This document shows positions 39,623 to 49,277 of a DNA stretch of 64,000 nucleotides, in pieces. This stretch comes from Pseudomonas viridiflava. GTDB taxonomy: Bacteria; Pseudomonadota; Gammaproteobacteria; Pseudomonadales; Pseudomonadaceae. Both the position numbers and the translations under genes were made by a program. The DNA is taken from the NCBI RefSeq assembly GCF_900590755.1, contig NZ_UUOC01000001.1:496001-560000 (forward strand). The letters run 5' to 3'. The notes under the pieces were generated by a model that was not told where the DNA came from, searched no databases, and saw nothing but the letters and a program-made list of their open reading frames with translations. Numbering within the stretch: the stretch's first letter is position 1; each line of letters starts with the position of its first letter.

Positions 39623-42600
39623 TCACGTCGCCGCAGGCAAATCCTCTTTGTGTTTAATCAAATCATGATGCTGGAACGCCTGGGACACGGTGGTGCGCAG
39701 TTCTTTGTCATCCCACGGCTTGGTCAGGAATTTATAAATCGCCCCCTGGTTGATGGCATCCGTCACCGATTTGAGATCGGTATAGCCCGAAAGCACGATG
39801 CGCACGGTGTTGGGGTACAGGTCTTTGACGCGACTGAGGAACTCGGTGCCGCTCATCTCCGGCATGCGCTGGTCGGAGAGGATCACGTGGATGTCATGTT
39901 TGGCCAGCAAGGCGAAGGCATCCTGGGCGTTGCGGGCTACCAGAATCTGATAGCCATCCCGGCGCAATACCCGGCTCAGCGCCCGCAGGATATTCACTTC
40001 ATCATCGAGCAACAGCAGCGTCCGCTCCCCGGCATGGATGCTTCTTGACGGGCGCAGCACCTGCAATCGGGCCTGCTGTTCAATCAGAAACAGCTCCAGA
40101 TCCTTGAACGGCATTGGCTTGGCGAAGTAATAACCCTGGAACGTATCGCACTGGTTTCTTTTCAGGAAATCGGCCTGGGGCTCGTTCTCGACCCCTTCGG
40201 CAATAACTTTCAAGCCCAAGTGATGGGCCATGGAAATGATGCCCTGGGCAATGGCCGCATCGCTGCGATCACTGATGATCTCGCCAACAAAGGACCGATC
40301 GATCTTGACCTTGTCGATAGGCAGACGCTTGAGATAGCTGAGGCTGGAGAAGCCGGTGCCGAAATCATCGATGGCAATGTGCACGCCAATCGCCTTGAGT
40401 TCATGCAAAGTGGCGATGGCTTTTTCGGCGTTATCCATCAGCACCGACTCAGTGATTTCCAGCTCCAGCAGCTCCGCAGGCAAGCGGGTCTGCTCAAGGG
40501 TGGTTTTCACGAAGTCGACGAAGTTGACCCGCTGGAATTGCATGGGCGAAATATTGACCGCCATGACCTGGTCCTTCCAGCCCTGATCGAACAACATTCG
40601 GGCGTGCTGGCAGGCCATGGTGATCGCCCACTCGCTCATGGGAATGATCTGCCCGGTATCTTCGGCTACCGGAATGAACTGGATCGGCGCAATGAAGCCG
40701 CGCTCGGCGTGCTGCCAGCGCATCAATGCCTCGTAGCCAGTGACCCGACCGCTGCGCGCATCGACCTGAGGCTGGTAATACAGTTGCAGGCTCTGGGCCT
40801 CGATGGCTTTTTGCAGCTCGTTGCGCAGATACACCCGTTCACTGACTTTCTGATTGAGGTCTTCGGTGTACCACTGGCAGTTGTTCTTGCCCTGCTGCTT
40901 GGCCTTGTACATTGCCAGATCGGCTTGCTGAATCAGCTGCATGGGCTGCTCGATGCGGCCGTCGCTCAGGGTGATGCCCATGCTCGCGGTCACCTGCAGT
41001 TCGGTGCCGTCGATGGTGTAGACCCGGGCAATGTTTTCGATCAGACGATTGGCTACCAGCAACACGTCCTCATCTTTGGCCAGATCCGGCAGGATGATCA
41101 CAAACTCATCGCCGCCCATGCGCGCGACGGTATCGCCCGGCCTGACTTGCTGTTCCATGCGCCGCGCCACTTCGATGAGGATCAAATCACCGACGCTGTG
41201 CCCCAGGCTGTCGTTGATAGGCTTGAAACCATCCAGGTCAATGAACATGACCGCCAGGGTGCGCTTGTACCGCACGCTGAACGTACAACCCTGTACCAGA
41301 CGATCTTCCAGCAAGGCACGGTTGGGCAGCCCGGTCAGCACATCATGGCTGGCGTTATAGGCCAGCTCAGACTCAAAACGCTTCTGCTCGGAAATATCCC
41401 GCAGCGCCACCACCCAGCCCTGGAGACCTTCGTCGTTGATGAGCGGCGCGCTGTCGAACGCCAGATAACGCTCGCCTTGTGGCAGCAGTCCGGGGCCGAC
41501 TTCGCCGTGGTAGCTGCTGGTGCGCGCGCTGTGGTCGCTGTCGCTCAACGCCAGCGGCAAATACTGCCCCAGGGCCTGGCCCAGCAATGCTTGCGCTGGC
41601 TGGTTCAGGAGCGATGCAGCAGTGGGATTGATGAAGGTCAACAACCCCTGACGATCCACCGCCAGCAGACCTTCGCTGACACTGTTGGTGATCGCAGAAG
41701 TGAACTCCAGCTGGGTTTTCAAGCGACGCTCGCCCGCCAGCACCACCTGCACCAACTGGCTGTTTTTCATGACGGCCACGGCCATTTGCGCAAATTGCTG
41801 CGCGATGGCCAGATCGTCCTGATCGAAATCGCCCTCGTATTTGTCCGACAGCTGCAACAGGCCCAGATTGGTGCCGTCATGATCCTTGAGCGGGACTGCC
41901 AGCCAGCCGCACTTGGCAGGCGCCGAACTGACCATGGCGCCCTTGGCGTGCCAGCGTGAATGATTGTCCAGTTCGTCACGGGTCAGCAGGATCGGCTGAT
42001 TGGTGTCACGAATCTTGGCGCTGAATTCCGGCTCATCGCTGACCAGTTGATCGGCCGGCCAGTCCGAATACTTCTCCGACAACGAAGCCGAATAGATCGC
42101 CGGCGCACCGTCCGCCGTGGCGCTCAGGTGGATGACCGACTGGTGCGCCCCCAGCAGCAGACGCAAGCGTTCAGCCATGTAGTCAAGCAACGTGTCGTTC
42201 TGGTTATGGCTGTTAATGATGCTGTTGATGTTGACCGCTGTTTCACTCAAGCCGCCCAGCAACTCGGCCTGATGCTCGGAGTGCTGCAAGGCCTCGCGCA
42301 GGGCCCGCAACGTGCGCTTGCGCTCGCTGAAGTCCTTGGCGATGCCAAAGCCGCCCACCACTTTTTCATCAATGATGATCGGCAAGTGAGTCAGACCCAC
42401 GTCGATCAACTGCCCACTGCGCGTGCGCAGCAGGCCGTCGTCGCGCAAAGAGCCGCCGGTGATGGCGGTGCTGATGTAGTCAGCCAGTTTGGAGGGGTCT
42501 TCGTTGTGCAGTAGCACCGACAAATGCTCGCCCAGCAACTCTTCCTCGCTGTAATCGGCCAGAGCACAGCCGGCCTGATTGACGCTGGTGAAGCGCCCTG

Positions 42601-43867
42601 CCAGGTCAAAGGAAAACACTGGATCAGGGTTGAAGGTGAACAGCGAGCGGTAAAAGCTTTCGCTGCCTACCAGCGGCGTCACGTCGTGCGCCATGGCAAA
42701 CAATGTGCGCTCACTGGCCGACCAGCGCCCGGTCCAGTGCAAGTGGACCACCTCGCCATCTTCGCGCCTGAAACTGCAGCGAAAATGATGCCGTTCGCCT
42801 CCTTCGATCATCGCCTTTAGCGTGGCCTGGGTGGGCACCCGATCTTCAGGCAGCAGATAACCGTAAATCGACTGGCCGAGCATTTCCTCGGGCCGGTAAC
42901 CCAGCACGATCAGGGTCGACGGGCTCAGTTGGGTGAAGCGACAGTGCTCGTCCAGAGAGCAGAGAATATCTTCGGAAAACTCCACGATGCGCTGGTTCAA
43001 CGCCTGAAGGCTGGCTTGCTCGCGCAGGCTGGCTTGCAGCGCATGGTTTGCCAGCCGCAGATGCTCGGCGTGTTTGAGCGCCAGCCGCGCCAGGCGCTGG
43101 CTGGTCATGATCAGGAAGCTGAAAATCAGACCCAACCCGAGAATCAGATTGGGCAGGTAGGTCACGGCGAAACTGTCGGTCGGATCCTGATTGGCAAAGT
43201 GCTGCTGGCTGAGCAAGAACCAGGTGATGACAGTGGCAAATGTCCCACAGATACCGGCCGCGACGGTCAGGCGATCCATCAGCAGGCTGCGATTGTCAGG
43301 CAGCAGCGGCAACAGTACTAATGCGCCGCCGATCGCTATCAGGAACAGATGCGCAATGTAATTGAGTTCGATCCGAAAGCCGATGCGCTCGATATCCAGC
43401 GCAGGCCACCAAGAGCTGACATGGGTCGTGAAAATGATCAGCACCAGCCCGATACCGTAACCCCGGGCCAACCATTTACCCGGCGCACCCAGATGCGCGC
43501 AGGCCAGCGCCGCGCCGGTCAGGCCCAACAAGGCAGCCAATGGGCTGCGCATCCGCAACAGCCCGGTGATCCACGAGCTATCCCGCTCCAGACCCGGTGC
43601 TGCCATGTTGTGCAAGAGGGTGTAGACACACAACACAATCAACAGGCCGGCAAACAAGGCACCGAGCCGATGACGATTGTGCGCGGCGCTGAGCAACCCT
43701 GCGGCAATCAGCAAGCCGGCCACTGCCACATCCGACAGGCTCTGCACCTTGAGCCGGTTGGCGGCATCGATGAACAAAAAGCCATACAGCCCGACCACGC
43801 TGAAAGCGACCAGGGCAAACGCCACCAGATGGATGTAGATCTGGCTGACTACGTGACCGTTTTTCAT
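39623..43867 (-). CDS. Large membrane PAS-GAF-GGDEF-EAL protein with C-terminal receiver
   Basis: The 1414-aa inner-membrane protein begins with about seven or eight hydrophobic helices (10-265). Two PAS domains (about 295-520), a GAF domain (about 555-715) and another PAS (about 730-845) follow. The GGDEF domain has an intact RMGGDEF motif (917-922) and the EAL domain an intact EAL triad (1046-1048, YEALMRW) plus DDFGTGFSSL. A response-regulator receiver is at the C-terminus (about 1283-1405: LLLDDEVNILRALSRVLRR, LSDQRMPEMSG). Both c-di-GMP synthesis and hydrolysis motifs look functional. The receiver at the end, rather than the start, is unusual. The histidine kinase gene immediately upstream probably phosphorylates it (inference). 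Confidence 0.92.
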   Translation of the reverse strand: MKNGHVVSQIYIHLVAFALVAFSVVGLYGFLFIDAANRLKVQSLSDVAVAGLLIAAGLLSAAHNRHRLGALFAGLLIVLCVYTLLHNMAAPGLERDSSWITGLLRMRSPLAALLGLTGAALACAHLGAPGKWLARGYGIGLVLIIFTTHVSSWWPALDIERIGFRIELNYIAHLFLIAIGGALVLLPLLPDNRSLLMDRLTVAAGICGTFATVITWFLLSQQHFANQDPTDSFAVTYLPNLILGLGLIFSFLIMTSQRLARLALKHAEHLRLANHALQASLREQASLQALNQRIVEFSEDILCSLDEHCRFTQLSPSTLIVLGYRPEEMLGQSIYGYLLPEDRVPTQATLKAMIEGGERHHFRCSFRREDGEVVHLHWTGRWSASERTLFAMAHDVTPLVGSESFYRSLFTFNPDPVFSFDLAGRFTSVNQAGCALADYSEEELLGEHLSVLLHNEDPSKLADYISTAITGGSLRDDGLLRTRSGQLIDVGLTHLPIIIDEKVVGGFGIAKDFSERKRTLRALREALQHSEHQAELLGGLSETAVNINSIINSHNQNDTLLDYMAERLRLLLGAHQSVIHLSATADGAPAIYSASLSEKYSDWPADQLVSDEPEFSAKIRDTNQPILLTRDELDNHSRWHAKGAMVSSAPAKCGWLAVPLKDHDGTNLGLLQLSDKYEGDFDQDDLAIAQQFAQMAVAVMKNSQLVQVVLAGERRLKTQLEFTSAITNSVSEGLLAVDRQGLLTFINPTAASLLNQPAQALLGQALGQYLPLALSDSDHSARTSSYHGEVGPGLLPQGERYLAFDSAPLINDEGLQGWVVALRDISEQKRFESELAYNASHDVLTGLPNRALLEDRLVQGCTFSVRYKRTLAVMFIDLDGFKPINDSLGHSVGDLILIEVARRMEQQVRPGDTVARMGGDEFVIILPDLAKDEDVLLVANRLIENIARVYTIDGTELQVTASMGITLSDGRIEQPMQLIQQADLAMYKAKQQGKNNCQWYTEDLNQKVSERVYLRNELQKAIEAQSLQLYYQPQVDARSGRVTGYEALMRWQHAERGFIAPIQFIPVAEDTGQIIPMSEWAITMACQHARMLFDQGWKDQVMAVNISPMQFQRVNFVDFVKTTLEQTRLPAELLELEITESVLMDNAEKAIATLHELKAIGVHIAIDDFGTGFSSLSYLKRLPIDKVKIDRSFVGEIISDRSDAAIAQGIISMAHHLGLKVIAEGVENEPQADFLKRNQCDTFQGYYFAKPMPFKDLELFLIEQQARLQVLRPSRSIHAGERTLLLLDDEVNILRALSRVLRRDGYQILVARNAQDAFALLAKHDIHVILSDQRMPEMSGTEFLSRVKDLYPNTVRIVLSGYTDLKSVTDAINQGAIYKFLTKPWDDKELRTTVSQAFQHHDLIKHKEDLPAAT

Positions 43868-43903
43868 TGTTTGCCTGGCCTCATAAAACTGGAACTCGAT
43901 AAC

Positions 43904-43978
43904 TTGTACGAGCTGCCGAAGGCTGCGAATGGCGGTGCATCAGGAGCAATGCTTTCGCAGCCTTCGGCAGCTCCTACG
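43904..43978. repeat. REP pair overlapping the stop of the upstream kinase gene
   Basis: TTGTACGAGCTGCCGAAGGC at the left and GCCTTCGGCAGCTCCTACG at the right. The CTA of the right arm (43974-43976) is the stop codon of the leftward kinase gene, so the repeat supplies its end. Confidence 0.85.
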
Positions 43979-44927
43979 CATTCGACACGTTGCTGTGCAT
44001 CTGCATACCGGGCTGGCTCACCGGCAGCCAGAAACGAAACCGCGAGCCCTGCCCAGGCTCACTGTGCACATCAAAACGCCCATGGTGTTTTTGCAGAATG
44101 TTGTACGACAGGGTCAGGCCCAGCCCCGTGCCCTGCCCCACTGGCTTGGTGGTGAAAAAGGGGTCGTAGATACGGCTCAACACCTGGGGCTCGATGCCTC
44201 TTCCGGTGTCTTGCACTTCAACCCAGACCCAACCGCCTTGATGACCACAGCGCAACGTGATGACCCCGAAGGTTTCAATCGAGTGAGCGGCGTTGATCAG
44301 CAGGTTCATCACGACTTGATTGATCTGCGACGCAATACACTGCACCTCAGGCATAACCGCGAACTCCCTGACCACCTCGGACTTATACTTGAGTTCGTTG
44401 TTAACCATGTTCAATGTGGATTCGAGACCTCGCACCAGATCGGCCTGAACAAACTCTTCTTCCTCTATGTGAGAGAAATCCTTGAGCGCCGTGATGATTT
44501 TCTTCACCCGCTCAATGCCGTCCTCTGATTCGACGATTAATGCTTCGACATCATTGCGAATGTAGTCATATTCAAGGGTGAGTTTGAGCTGGCGCAGTTC
44601 ATCCAGGTCCGAGACGCTGTCCACCGCATCAATAATGCGCAACAAATCGTCCACATAACCGGCAAGGGTTTTCAGATTGGAAAATACATAACCCACCGGG
44701 TTATTGATTTCATGAGCCACCCCGGCAGCGAGTTGGCCGATAGTCGCCAGACGCTCGGATTGCAGCAACTGGACATGGGCTTTTTCCAGTTTACTGACTA
44801 AATGATCCTGCTCCGCCTGCTTGGCCCCCAGGGCCCGCACCGCGGCGTCCAGCGGCTCATTGGCAGTGGCCCCGTCAACGACCGGCTCGATAAAACCCGC
44901 AGGGGAAGATAATTTGCCGTCCTCCAT
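43974..44927 (-). CDS. Sensor histidine kinase without input or membrane domain
   Basis: The 317-aa protein has an N-terminal coiled coil (about 36-60) and a HisKA site H72 in GVAHEINNPVGYVFSN. The ATPase domain has NLLINAAHSI, DTGRGIE and GTGLGLTLSY. The HEINNP form is that of kinases acting with large hybrid or c-di-GMP systems. There is no PAS, receiver or membrane part. The start at 44927 has GGGA seven bases upstream and is preferred to 44948. It lies 106 bases before the c-di-GMP protein with a terminal receiver, on the same strand. That protein is its probable partner. The last codons (SNVSNA) and stop come from a REP element. Confidence 0.9.
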   Translation of the reverse strand: MEDGKLSSPAGFIEPVVDGATANEPLDAAVRALGAKQAEQDHLVSKLEKAHVQLLQSERLATIGQLAAGVAHEINNPVGYVFSNLKTLAGYVDDLLRIIDAVDSVSDLDELRQLKLTLEYDYIRNDVEALIVESEDGIERVKKIITALKDFSHIEEEEFVQADLVRGLESTLNMVNNELKYKSEVVREFAVMPEVQCIASQINQVVMNLLINAAHSIETFGVITLRCGHQGGWVWVEVQDTGRGIEPQVLSRIYDPFFTTKPVGQGTGLGLTLSYNILQKHHGRFDVHSEPGQGSRFRFWLPVSQPGMQMHSNVSNA

Positions 44928-45126
44928 AGTTATTCCCTTTAAATACAACGCATAAGGGCTATTAGCACACGATATCCTTGAGATAAAGACACCCTATGAA
45001 AGGCCGTTGAGTCGAGTATGCACCCATTCGAGTGTTATTCGATAAAAATAAACTTCCGTGAATATTAATATGTAGCTGAAAAATATAATGAAGATCAAAG
45101 AAATAGTGTTCGCTAATTTCCGTTAT

Positions 45127-46053
45127 TCATGAAATGGCTTTGACAGAAAGAGGCGCATGCTGCGCCATCAACTCAATAACCCAGTCAATAAACACCCGTA
45201 ATTTCAGACTGATGTGCCGGTTTGGCGGGAACGCGACATAAAGCGGCATCGAATCAAGCTGCCACTCTTCAAATAATGGCACCAGCGCGCCACTCGCCAA
45301 ATGAGGTCTGGCCATGTAATCCGGCAACCAGAACACCCCGAGGCCCGCCAGGCCGGCTGCGATGTAAGCGTTGCCGTCATCCACCGCCAGCACATAGCGG
45401 CCGTGAACGCGAACATCCTCACCTTCGCGGCGCATGGCATACGGCATGGCTTTGCCCGTGCGCGCCCAGAGGAAGCCGACGATACGATGCTGCGAATCTT
45501 CGAGCTCACGGGGGTGCGCAGGGACGCCAAGCCGTTGCAAATAATCCGGCGCGGCGTATACGCCCAGTCGCAAGTCGCCGATGCGCCGGGCAATCAGGGA
45601 TTGATCTCTCATTTCGCCGCCGCGCACCACGCAGTCCACGTTGTCGCCGATCAGGTCCACCATGCGGTCACTGACGCCCATGTCGATCTGGATATCGGGG
45701 TATCGCGCATGAAATTCCGGTAAGGCAGGCACCAGAATCATGGCGGCCAGCGGGCTGGGCACGTCGACCCGCAGCCGCCCTCTGGGCAGATTGGCTGCGC
45801 CCGACAGGCTTGTCTCGGCGTCGTCCAGATCAGCCAGCAGGCGTATCACTCGCTCGTAATAAACAGCACCGTCAGCCGTGACATTGACCTTGCGCGTGGT
45901 GCGGTTGAGCAATTTGACCCGCAGCCTGGCTTCAAGCTGCTGCACCAGCTGGGTCACGCTGGTCTTGCTCATATGCAGGGTTTCAGCTGCCTTGGTGAAA
46001 CTTCCCGCTTCAACCACCCGGGCAAATGCCTGCATCGCATCAAAACGGTCCAT
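45127..46053 (-). CDS. LysR-family transcriptional regulator
   Basis: The 308-aa regulator begins MDRFDAMQAFARVVEAGSFT with the HTH (HMSKTSVTQLVQQLEARLRV), as in the AaeR/CrgA branch, followed by an effector domain. GAGG lies five bases upstream of the start. It is divergent from the Rid-family gene at 46196 across about 140 bases, so the pair probably forms a regulator/target unit. Confidence 0.88.
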   Translation of the reverse strand: MDRFDAMQAFARVVEAGSFTKAAETLHMSKTSVTQLVQQLEARLRVKLLNRTTRKVNVTADGAVYYERVIRLLADLDDAETSLSGAANLPRGRLRVDVPSPLAAMILVPALPEFHARYPDIQIDMGVSDRMVDLIGDNVDCVVRGGEMRDQSLIARRIGDLRLGVYAAPDYLQRLGVPAHPRELEDSQHRIVGFLWARTGKAMPYAMRREGEDVRVHGRYVLAVDDGNAYIAAGLAGLGVFWLPDYMARPHLASGALVPLFEEWQLDSMPLYVAFPPNRHISLKLRVFIDWVIELMAQHAPLSVKAIS

Positions 46054-46195
46054 TCGCGCCTCGAAATCTCACGGATTGTTTGGGGATTACAAACAGTGAT
46101 AACCAGAGTTGCCTGTTTATCCATCAGACACAAGCCCCGTACAGTCAGGTCATCGTTTACGGGGTCACGCTTTGATCCCGCTCAAGGAGCATGAC

Positions 46196-46600
46196 ATGAC
46201 AGTACGTGACGTTGTTTTCCCCGCTGGCCGCCGAGCGTTATATGAGCGCAATCGTTACTCGCCTGCGATTCGGTCCAATGGTTTCCTGTTCGTTTCAGGC
46301 CAAGTGGGCAGCACCGAAGAAGGCTCCCCCGAACCCGATCTGGAAACCCAGGTCCGTCAGGCCTTCACCAACCTCAATTCGATCCTGGACACGGCAGGCT
46401 GCAGTTTCGACGATGTCATCGACGTCACGGTATTCATGGTCGATCCGCAATCGAAATTCGAGACCATCTGGAAGGTGGTGCCGGAGTTCTGGGGCAACGC
46501 CCCGCACCCGACGCTGACAGCAGTAGGCGTGACCTGGCTGTACGGGTTTGATTTCGAGATCAAGGTGATTGCGAAATTGCCGGAAGCAGCAGGCCAGTAA
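46196..46600 (+). CDS. RidA/YjgF-family protein lacking the RidA arginine
   Basis: The 134-aa protein has the chorismate-mutase-like Rid fold (YSPAIRSNGFLFVSGQVGS, then QVRQAFTNLNSILDTAGCSFDDVIDVTVFM). The start at 46196 has AAGGAG eight bases upstream; a longer frame to 46109 is rejected. In true RidA the stretch before the last strand reads AR-x-x-V and its Arg is needed for imine deamination; here that region reads TAVGVTWLYGFDFEIKV, so the Arg is missing. It therefore belongs to another Rid subfamily and may have a different role, probably in small-molecule or aromatic/amino acid catabolism. A divergent LysR gene likely controls it. Confidence 0.87.
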   Translation: MTVRDVVFPAGRRALYERNRYSPAIRSNGFLFVSGQVGSTEEGSPEPDLETQVRQAFTNLNSILDTAGCSFDDVIDVTVFMVDPQSKFETIWKVVPEFWGNAPHPTLTAVGVTWLYGFDFEIKVIAKLPEAAGQ

Positions 46601-46615
46601 TTTGAAAACAGGGAG

Positions 46616-46700
46616 TTGTAGGAGCTGCCGAAGGCTGCGAATCGCAATCTGCCTGATACATCGCCTTCGCAGCACTCGTAACCTCGGGCAGCTCCTACAG
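46616..46700. repeat. REP pair, TTGTAGGAGCTGCC type
   Basis: A complete inverted pair (TTGTAGGAGCTGCCGAAGG and a right arm ending GGGCAGCTCCTACAG) between the convergent Rid-family and glycerate kinase genes. Confidence 0.85.
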
Positions 46701-46720
46701 GATCGCGGTCTTCACCTAAC

Positions 46721-46748
46721 CTGTAGGAGCTGCCGAAGGCTGCGAACA
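46721..46748. repeat. REP half-element beside the glycerate kinase stop
   Basis: CTGTAGGAGCTGCCGAAGGC then TGCGAACA, a left arm only, ending nine bases before the stop of the leftward gene. Confidence 0.75.
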
Positions 46749-46756
46749 GCCGTGAG

Positions 46757-47902
46757 TCAGACAGACGAGTTGCGCCCCAACTGCCACAACCGCGCAATAT
46801 CCCGCGCCCGCTCCTGCAATAACCGCGGGGCGTTTTGGCAGGCGTCAGCCAGTGTCATGGGGCCGGATACCACGGCGAACGCGGCATCAATGCCATGTTC
46901 ATACAAACCTTCATAACCCTCGCCCAATGTCCCGGCGATGATCACCACCGGCACCTCTTGCTGGCGAGCAATGCGCGCCACGCCAATGGGGGTCTTGCCG
47001 CGCAGGGTCTGAATATCGCAGCGGCCTTCTCCGGTGATCACCAGATCCGCACCTTTGACCTTGTCCGCCAGGCCGACCAGTTCGGCCACCACTTCAACAC
47101 CCGGACGGAACCCCGCACTCAAAAATGCTTTCGCGGCGAACCCCATGCCACCCGCCGCACCGGCTCCCGGCTCTTCTCGCACATCCCGCTCCAGCACCGC
47201 TGCACAGCAATCGGCAAAACGCGCCAGTGCCTTGTCGAGTAACTCAATCTGCTCGCTGCTGGCCCCCTTCTGGCGGCCAAAGATAAAAGAAGCCCCGTGC
47301 GGACCACACAACGGGTTGTCGACATCGGCGGCCACTTCGAAGCTCACCGATTGCAGGCGCGGGTCCATGTCGTCCAGGTCAATACGCGCCAACGCCGCCA
47401 GGGCCAGACCGCCCGGCTGCAGCAAATTTGCATCGGCATCGTAAAACTTCGCTCCCAAGGCCGTGAGCATCCCGGCGCCACCGTCGTTGGTCGCGCTGCC
47501 GCCAATGGTCAGAATGATCTTTTCGGCACCGGCATCCAATGCATCAAGAATCAGTTGCCCTGTGCCATAAGAAGAGCTGCGGCAGGCATCCCGTTGCTCC
47601 AGGGCAATCAACTGCAAGCCGCTGGCCTCGGCCATTTCGATGATGGCGGTGCGTGATTCAGGCAGCCATCCCCAGCGTGCCGTCACCTCCACGCCCAGCG
47701 GCCCTCTGGCAACAACCTCGCGCCGCTCGCCACTGATCACCGCCAGAATCGCATCCACCGTGCCTTCGCCACCGTCCGCCATGGGGCACTGGACAAGCTC
47801 TGCGTCGGGCAATATCTCCTTCAAGCCCAAGGCAATGGCCTGGGCGACGCCTTCGGCGCTGAGGCTGTCCTTGAACGAATCAGGGGCGATGACAATTTTC
47901 AT
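46757..47902 (-). CDS. Glycerate 2-kinase (GarK/GlxK family)
   Basis: The 381-aa kinase has the GarK-type pattern: MKIVIAPDSFKDSLSAEG at the start, PMADGGEGTVDAI, the TIGGSATNDGGAGML motif and GEGRCDIQTLRGKTPIGVA near the active site. It phosphorylates glycerate to 2-phosphoglycerate for glyoxylate/tartronate use. It is second after the MFS gene, 24 bases downstream, with GGAGA before its start; the MFS protein may import or export glycerate or a precursor. Confidence 0.93.
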   Translation of the reverse strand: MKIVIAPDSFKDSLSAEGVAQAIALGLKEILPDAELVQCPMADGGEGTVDAILAVISGERREVVARGPLGVEVTARWGWLPESRTAIIEMAEASGLQLIALEQRDACRSSSYGTGQLILDALDAGAEKIILTIGGSATNDGGAGMLTALGAKFYDADANLLQPGGLALAALARIDLDDMDPRLQSVSFEVAADVDNPLCGPHGASFIFGRQKGASSEQIELLDKALARFADCCAAVLERDVREEPGAGAAGGMGFAAKAFLSAGFRPGVEVVAELVGLADKVKGADLVITGEGRCDIQTLRGKTPIGVARIARQQEVPVVIIAGTLGEGYEGLYEHGIDAAFAVVSGPMTLADACQNAPRLLQERARDIARLWQLGRNSSV

Positions 47903-47926
47903 GGGCGCTCTCCGGCGATAGTAATG

Positions 47927-49126
47927 TCAGCTTTCGCAAGCAACCTGTCTCTGCTTGATGATCAACAATAGAACAGTCACGACCGACAACGACGCACACA
48001 GCGCGCCGACCGTGATAACTGCACCGAAGCCAGCATAGTCGGCAACCACACCGCCCAGAAACGCGCCGCCGCCAATCGACAGGTTGATCACGCAGACGAT
48101 CAGCGCCTGAACGCCTTCAATCCGGCCGCCGGACGCATCGAAGCACCAGATTTGAATGGTGATCGGCACCATGCCGAAGGCGAAACCCCAGACCAGCACC
48201 ACCGGCCACAACAACCAGGCACTGCTGCCAAAGGCAAGCAAAGCTGCCAGGGCGGCGAACATCAGCACGGTCATGGTCAAAACTGCCGTTGCCGGATCCC
48301 GCGCGGCCAGTGCGCCGCCCGCCAGATTACCCGCCACTGACGCCAGACCGAACGCGAACAGCAAGCTGCCCAGGGTTTGCCCGCTGATCCCGGCAACCTC
48401 CAGAACGAAGGGCGCCATAAAGGTATAAGCCGCAAAGTGGCCCACGCAAATCAACAGGCCTGCAGCAAAGCGCCGACGCATGTTTTGATCACCGACCAGC
48501 GACAGCATCTGTGCGATGCCGGCATTGCGTTGGCCGGGTAGCGACGGCAGGCAGACTGCGATCAGCAAAGCGACGACCACCGTCAGGCCCGCCGCCGCTT
48601 CAAAAGCACTTCTCCAGCCGAAGGCTTCGCCCAGCAGCGTCCCGACCGGAATCCCCGCGACGGTGCCCAGGGAAACGCCAGCCAGAATATAAGCGGTCGC
48701 ACGTACGCCGTCCTTGCCCGGGCGAAGCCTGGGGCCTAGGGAACCGGCGATGGTCCAGAAACCGCCCAGCGCAAAGCCCAACAGCACCCTGCCCGCCAGG
48801 GTCAGCCAGAACTGCTCGGAAAACGCCACCACCAGGTTGGAACAGAAAAACAGCGCCAGCAGGCCCAATAACAGGTGTTTGCGGTCGACCCGGCTGAACA
48901 GTGCAATACAGGTGGGTGCGGACAGCGCAGCCAGAACCCCGGGAACGGCCATCATCAAGCCAGCGTGGCTGATGCTGATACCCAGATCCTGGGCAATGGC
49001 GGGCAACAAGCCGACCGGAAGAAACTCAGACGTCACGGTGGCGAACGCACCCAGAGCGACGCAGAGAATGGCCCACCAGGAGGCTGGTGGCGGCGTTTGG
49101 GTGTTGTTGGTACTGCAAGAACTCAC
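47927..49126 (-). CDS. MFS transporter (AraJ/DHA1-like)
   Basis: The 399-aa inner-membrane protein has twelve membrane segments. The segment FLPVGLLPAIAQDLGISISHAG and motif GVLAALSAPTCIALFSRVDRK place it in the DHA1 sugar-efflux/drug group (AraJ-like). The gene starts with GTG at 49126, with GGAG seven bases upstream. It precedes glycerate kinase in an apparent two-gene operon. The substrate could be a sugar acid or a drug; homology alone cannot decide. Confidence 0.88.
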   Translation of the reverse strand: MSSCSTNNTQTPPPASWWAILCVALGAFATVTSEFLPVGLLPAIAQDLGISISHAGLMMAVPGVLAALSAPTCIALFSRVDRKHLLLGLLALFFCSNLVVAFSEQFWLTLAGRVLLGFALGGFWTIAGSLGPRLRPGKDGVRATAYILAGVSLGTVAGIPVGTLLGEAFGWRSAFEAAAGLTVVVALLIAVCLPSLPGQRNAGIAQMLSLVGDQNMRRRFAAGLLICVGHFAAYTFMAPFVLEVAGISGQTLGSLLFAFGLASVAGNLAGGALAARDPATAVLTMTVLMFAALAALLAFGSSAWLLWPVVLVWGFAFGMVPITIQIWCFDASGGRIEGVQALIVCVINLSIGGGAFLGGVVADYAGFGAVITVGALCASLSVVTVLLLIIKQRQVACES

Positions 49127-49277
49127 AAAAAGACTCCGATATCCAGGCTAGGCATGACCGGCCAACCTACAGCAAAAACAATTGCTTACAAAATAGCCCG
49201 TGGTTAGAAAACGTTTCAGCTACGGCCGGTGGTAGTTTACGGCGCTTGATCTGGCCACTGGATGCCCATTAATAATC

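Noticed and set aside
40220..41959. Plus-strand 579-aa frame
   Set aside because: Antisense shadow of the GGDEF-EAL gene.
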